8,981 nt of DNA from UKL13-2 sp031370625 (GTDB lineage: Bacteria; Pseudomonadota; Gammaproteobacteria; Burkholderiales; Usitatibacteraceae). Below the pieces are notes generated by a model that saw only the letters and a program-made list of their open reading frames with translations, searched no databases and was not told the origin of the DNA. The number at the start of each line of letters is the position of its first letter. Position 1 is the stretch's first letter. Positions 6,943 through 8,981 of this stretch are shown one piece after another. The DNA lies in assembly GCA_031370625.1 (NCBI GenBank), contig JANMQR010000058.1:1-8981 (forward strand). The letters are read 5' to 3'. The position numbers and the translations under genes were made by a program.

Positions 6943-6980
6943 TGTCGATGTCCGGGATACGGTGCAGACCTCGTAACAGT
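6943..6980 (+). promoter_or_regulatory. Putative ECF-type promoter in front of the CsgG region (copy 2 of a shared motif)
   Basis: TGTCGATGTCCG (6943-6954) is followed after 15 bases by CTCGTAACAGT (6970-6980). Spacing and both blocks match the copy at 6452-6489, and the core blocks match the minus-strand copy at 5731-5700. It begins 25 bases after the EthD stop codon. A start of transcription near 6985-6990 would leave a leader of about 195 bases before the CsgG-family gene, containing the mini-ORFs described at 6993-7109 and 7106-7186. Confidence 0.65.
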
Positions 6981-6992
6981 AGACAAGGAGCC

Positions 6993-7109
6993 ATGATTTT
7001 TAATCGCAATGGCCGTGAGTGTGATGCGCAGTTGGCATCAGGATGCCGTACCAAACATCTTCTCGCCTTTCGGTTGCGCTGCTTAAATCTGCTCAACAAA
7101 GCACTGTGA
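6993..7109 (+). CDS. Possible mini-ORF (38 codons) in the CsgG leader
   Basis: A short frame from ATG at 6993, preceded by AAGGAG (6985-6990) with only two bases of spacing. The 38-residue product is basic, has Cys residues at positions 10, 18 and 30, and has no membrane segment or family resemblance. Its TGA overlaps a GTG that opens a second short frame leading into the CsgG start. If the promoter-like element just upstream is used as proposed, its SD would sit almost at the 5' end of the transcript, which weakens the case for translation. It may simply be untranslated leader. Confidence 0.22.
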   Translation: MIFNRNGRECDAQLASGCRTKHLLAFRLRCLNLLNKAL

Positions 7110-7186
7110 TTCCAAACCTCAGTGCAATTCGGAGAATGGACGTGCGGCAGATTCACCAGCAAATTAATACTGAGAGATCACTATGA
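7106..7186 (+). CDS. Possible 26-codon leader ORF overlapping the CsgG start
   Basis: A short frame from GTG at 7106 (or from ATG at 7136, giving 16 codons) ends in a TGA that overlaps the ATG of the CsgG-family gene (ATGA, 7183-7186). The GTG itself overlaps the stop of the mini-ORF before it (GTGA, 7106-7109). The CsgG gene has only a weak SD of its own (AGAGA about 9 bases upstream), so coupling through this overlap could raise its translation. No SD with proper spacing precedes either start. The overlaps are observed; the function is speculative. Confidence 0.2.
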   Translation: MIPNLSAIRRMDVRQIHQQINTERSL

Positions 7187-7926
7187 AAACTTTTAGAAAA
7201 TTTACAATTTACGGTATCGCACCTGCCACTGTTGCAATCCTGACCGCGTGTGCGAATACACCTTCATATGAAGCGCCGCGCGTAGATGCGTCAGCTAGTA
7301 CACAGCTTTTGAAGCAGCTCCCGCGAAAGCAAGGCGAGTTGGTGGCCGTATCCATTTACGAGTTTCGCTCGACCGTTAACGAAATTGCCGCCCGTGGCGC
7401 AACCGATTTTTTTAAAACTGCTCTTGTCCAGAGCGGGCAATTTCGCGTTGTTGAGCGATCACGCTTGAACGAGGGTGTGATTCGCGAAAAACAACTCAAT
7501 GCATCCGGGCTGACTTCCGGCAAGAGCGGCACCGAAGTGTTGACCGCCGCCAAATACATTTTCGAAGGCGCAATCACCGAAGCCAATGCAGGCGAGACGC
7601 AGCGCGCGGGTGCGATCCGCATTGCCGGTGCTGAAATTGGTGGCAGCAGCAATCGTGATGTGATCGGCATCGATGTACGCGTGGTCGATGTTGGCACCAG
7701 CGAAGTCGTTGGTGTTGTGACCGTGAAAAAAACAGTCAACAGCGATTCATCGAATATGTCGGGTCTCGGCAATTTAATTGGTGCCGTGCTGTCACGCAAG
7801 GGCAAAAACACAGCCTATGTTCCCGACGTTCAGCTGCAACAGCAGCGTAAAGAGAGCCTGGATAGCGCACTTCGGGCTGCGATTGACGAGGCGGTGATCG
7901 AGTTGTCACGGCGCTTTGCTCTTTAA
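7183..7926 (+). CDS. CsgG-family outer-membrane lipoprotein
   Basis: Predicted lipoprotein of 247 residues. It has a basic N-terminus, a short hydrophobic segment and a lipobox LTAC (residues 20-23), so Cys23 should be lipidated; Ala at +2 is compatible with export to the outer membrane. The mature part has CsgG-family (PF03783) features: a strand with LVAVSIYEFRS (about 52-62), FFKTALVQSGQFRVVERSRLNEGVIREKQLN (about 76-106), AAKYIFEGAITEA (about 122-134), and a DVRVVDVGTSEVVGVVTV strand pair (about 164-181). E. coli CsgG forms a nonameric secretion channel for curli; relatives such as HfaB export other surface proteins. No csgA, B, E or F is visible, so the cargo is not curli as far as can be seen. 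The next gene starts 28 bases later and encodes an exported protein, a plausible partner. The SD is weak and the leader is unusually complex. Confidence 0.88.
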   Translation: MKTFRKFTIYGIAPATVAILTACANTPSYEAPRVDASASTQLLKQLPRKQGELVAVSIYEFRSTVNEIAARGATDFFKTALVQSGQFRVVERSRLNEGVIREKQLNASGLTSGKSGTEVLTAAKYIFEGAITEANAGETQRAGAIRIAGAEIGGSSNRDVIGIDVRVVDVGTSEVVGVVTVKKTVNSDSSNMSGLGNLIGAVLSRKGKNTAYVPDVQLQQQRKESLDSALRAAIDEAVIELSRRFAL

Positions 7927-7954
7927 CCAACCGTTTAACAAATTGGAGAAAGCT

Positions 7955-8981
7955 ATGAAACCCTTTACAAGTTTTGCTAGTGGCGTTAGAGGATCTGCTG
8001 CACGTCAAAGCATATACATCGGTGCATTGATTGTTGCAGCACTTGCGTCAAGCGTTCAAATGGCAGAAGGCGCACCGCCTGTAGGCGTGAAACTACTCGT
8101 GCAACCTTGGAATCCAATCACCGACGATGATTCGGTCAACACTATCTACGATAGCAACGATGTCATTACGCGATCAATTACCGGTACTTGGACTAGAGTC
8201 AAACCGAAATTAATCGACAGCATTAAAGCGCGGCTTCAAACGCCAAATTTGTTAGCTGAAGGGGTTTCACTTTATGACGTAAAGCTCAATATCAACACAC
8301 CTGAATTAAGCATTGCGCCCGATGGCAATGCTGGCTTCGTCGCGAAGCTGCTGGTGCGCGACACCTACCTCGAAGCGACTTCAACGACGCCCGACATTGC
8401 GTTCGGCATCGGCTTGGGCTCGTACGCAGACCCCCGATGCAGCATCCGCTTTTCGCTCGAACTCACGCTCAAGATGGCGGTGACCGACGATAAGGCGCGA
8501 CTATTGGAGGCGCGAAATGCACCAAACGACGCGCCAGTACTGGTGAAAGATTTCAAGGCTGATTCGCAAAACGCCCCTTGTGATATCGCGAAGTTTCTTG
8601 CCAGCGATGTCGCAAAATTGTTTGCCGGGCGCGACTTTTGGAAGTGGATGACTGACGAAATCAACAACCCACAGCGCAAAGAATATAAACAACTGAACGA
8701 CACGATTAAGCAGGAACTGAACACAGCGCTGGTTGCCATCAATGCCCAAGCAAAAGTGCCGGCGCAGTATGCACGCTTGCGCGTATGGGCTCGCAATGAC
8801 AAGTTGACGGTACTGTTTGGCGTGCGCGAGTTACCCGTCCCCGCCCGCGTCGCAACCGTGCAAGGCCGCCTGGCGATTGGCGACCTGAAAGGGCTGAGTT
8901 CGCCAATTAGCAGCTGTGACCAGCTTCGCATGACCGCGATGGTCAAGACGGGCCCAAGCCCCGTGCTGGATTCGAGTGGCA
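7955..8981 (+). CDS. Exported protein of unknown function, 3' end beyond window
   Basis: A frame open from ATG 7955 to the right edge gives at least 342 residues. The start has a strong SD (GGAGA, 7945-7949, spacer 5) and lies 28 bases after the CsgG-family stop, so the two are very likely one operon. Residues 1-39 form a Sec-type signal: a long basic N-region, a hydrophobic core (YIGALIVAALASSV, about 21-34) and a possible cleavage near AEG/A (39-40). There is no lipobox. The mature part looks like a mixed alpha/beta soluble domain, with a strand-rich stretch at about 105-175, a Trp-rich FWKWM at 228-232, a helical charged segment at about 233-265, and Cys at 162, 209 and 321. I recognise no family. 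It may be a substrate or accessory factor of the CsgG-like protein. An antisense frame at 8946-8365 overlaps it but is a shadow. Confidence 0.85.
   Translation, partial: MKPFTSFASGVRGSAARQSIYIGALIVAALASSVQMAEGAPPVGVKLLVQPWNPITDDDSVNTIYDSNDVITRSITGTWTRVKPKLIDSIKARLQTPNLLAEGVSLYDVKLNINTPELSIAPDGNAGFVAKLLVRDTYLEATSTTPDIAFGIGLGSYADPRCSIRFSLELTLKMAVTDDKARLLEARNAPNDAPVLVKDFKADSQNAPCDIAKFLASDVAKLFAGRDFWKWMTDEINNPQRKEYKQLNDTIKQELNTALVAINAQAKVPAQYARLRVWARNDKLTVLFGVRELPVPARVATVQGRLAIGDLKGLSSPISSCDQLRMTAMVKTGPSPVLDSSG

Noticed and set aside
6900..7109. A 69-codon frame overlapping the end of the EthD gene
   Set aside because: Its first part lies inside the EthD gene and its start is weak. Only the part from the ATG at 6993 has an SD-like sequence, and even that is doubtful.
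8365..8946. A 193-codon minus-strand frame near the right edge
   Set aside because: It lies opposite the open plus-strand frame from 7955, which has a strong SD, a signal peptide and operon spacing. The antisense product is Ser/Arg-rich and has no family features.

Overview
The window looks like chromosomal DNA from a Gram-negative proteobacterium, probably a beta- or gammaproteobacterium. It has moderate-to-high GC, a Bug-type tripartite tricarboxylate transporter binding protein, a LysR regulator and an outer-membrane-type CsgG lipoprotein. I see no rRNA, tRNA, IS element, CRISPR array or plasmid/phage marker. The species cannot be fixed from the sequence alone.

Left part (1-2962). The C-terminal three quarters of a periplasmic Bug/TctC solute-binding protein runs in from the left edge. 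It overlaps, stop on start, a UbiE/COQ5-like SAM methyltransferase that probably begins at a GTG. A LysR regulator faces this pair on the minus strand, and 343 bases with no convincing gene lie upstream of it.

Centre (2963-6564). On the minus strand, an ECF sigma factor of the type that accompanies Ser/Thr kinases (TIGR02999 / ECF43-like) is followed by a large membrane-anchored Ser/Thr kinase with a C-terminal TPR-rich region. The sigma factor lacks the usual acidic cluster of region 2.2 and has a Thr-Thr pair there. This matches the class in which phosphorylation by the partner kinase is known to switch the sigma factor on.

Right part (6565-8981). On the plus strand lie an EthD-family small protein, a possible mini-ORF stretch, a CsgG-family lipoprotein and the first 342 codons of an exported protein I do not recognise, which runs off the right edge.

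The main discovery is one bipartite element, TGTCCG-N15-CTCGTAANAGT, present three times with identical spacing: in front of the kinase (minus strand), in front of the EthD gene and in front of the CsgG region (both plus strand). It has the form of an ECF -35/-10 promoter pair. The simplest model is a local regulon. The kinase senses an envelope signal through its presumed periplasmic TPR part and phosphorylates the sigma factor. The sigma factor then transcribes the kinase (positive feedback), the EthD gene, and the CsgG/exported-protein pair. The motif is seen directly; its assignment to this sigma factor is inference.
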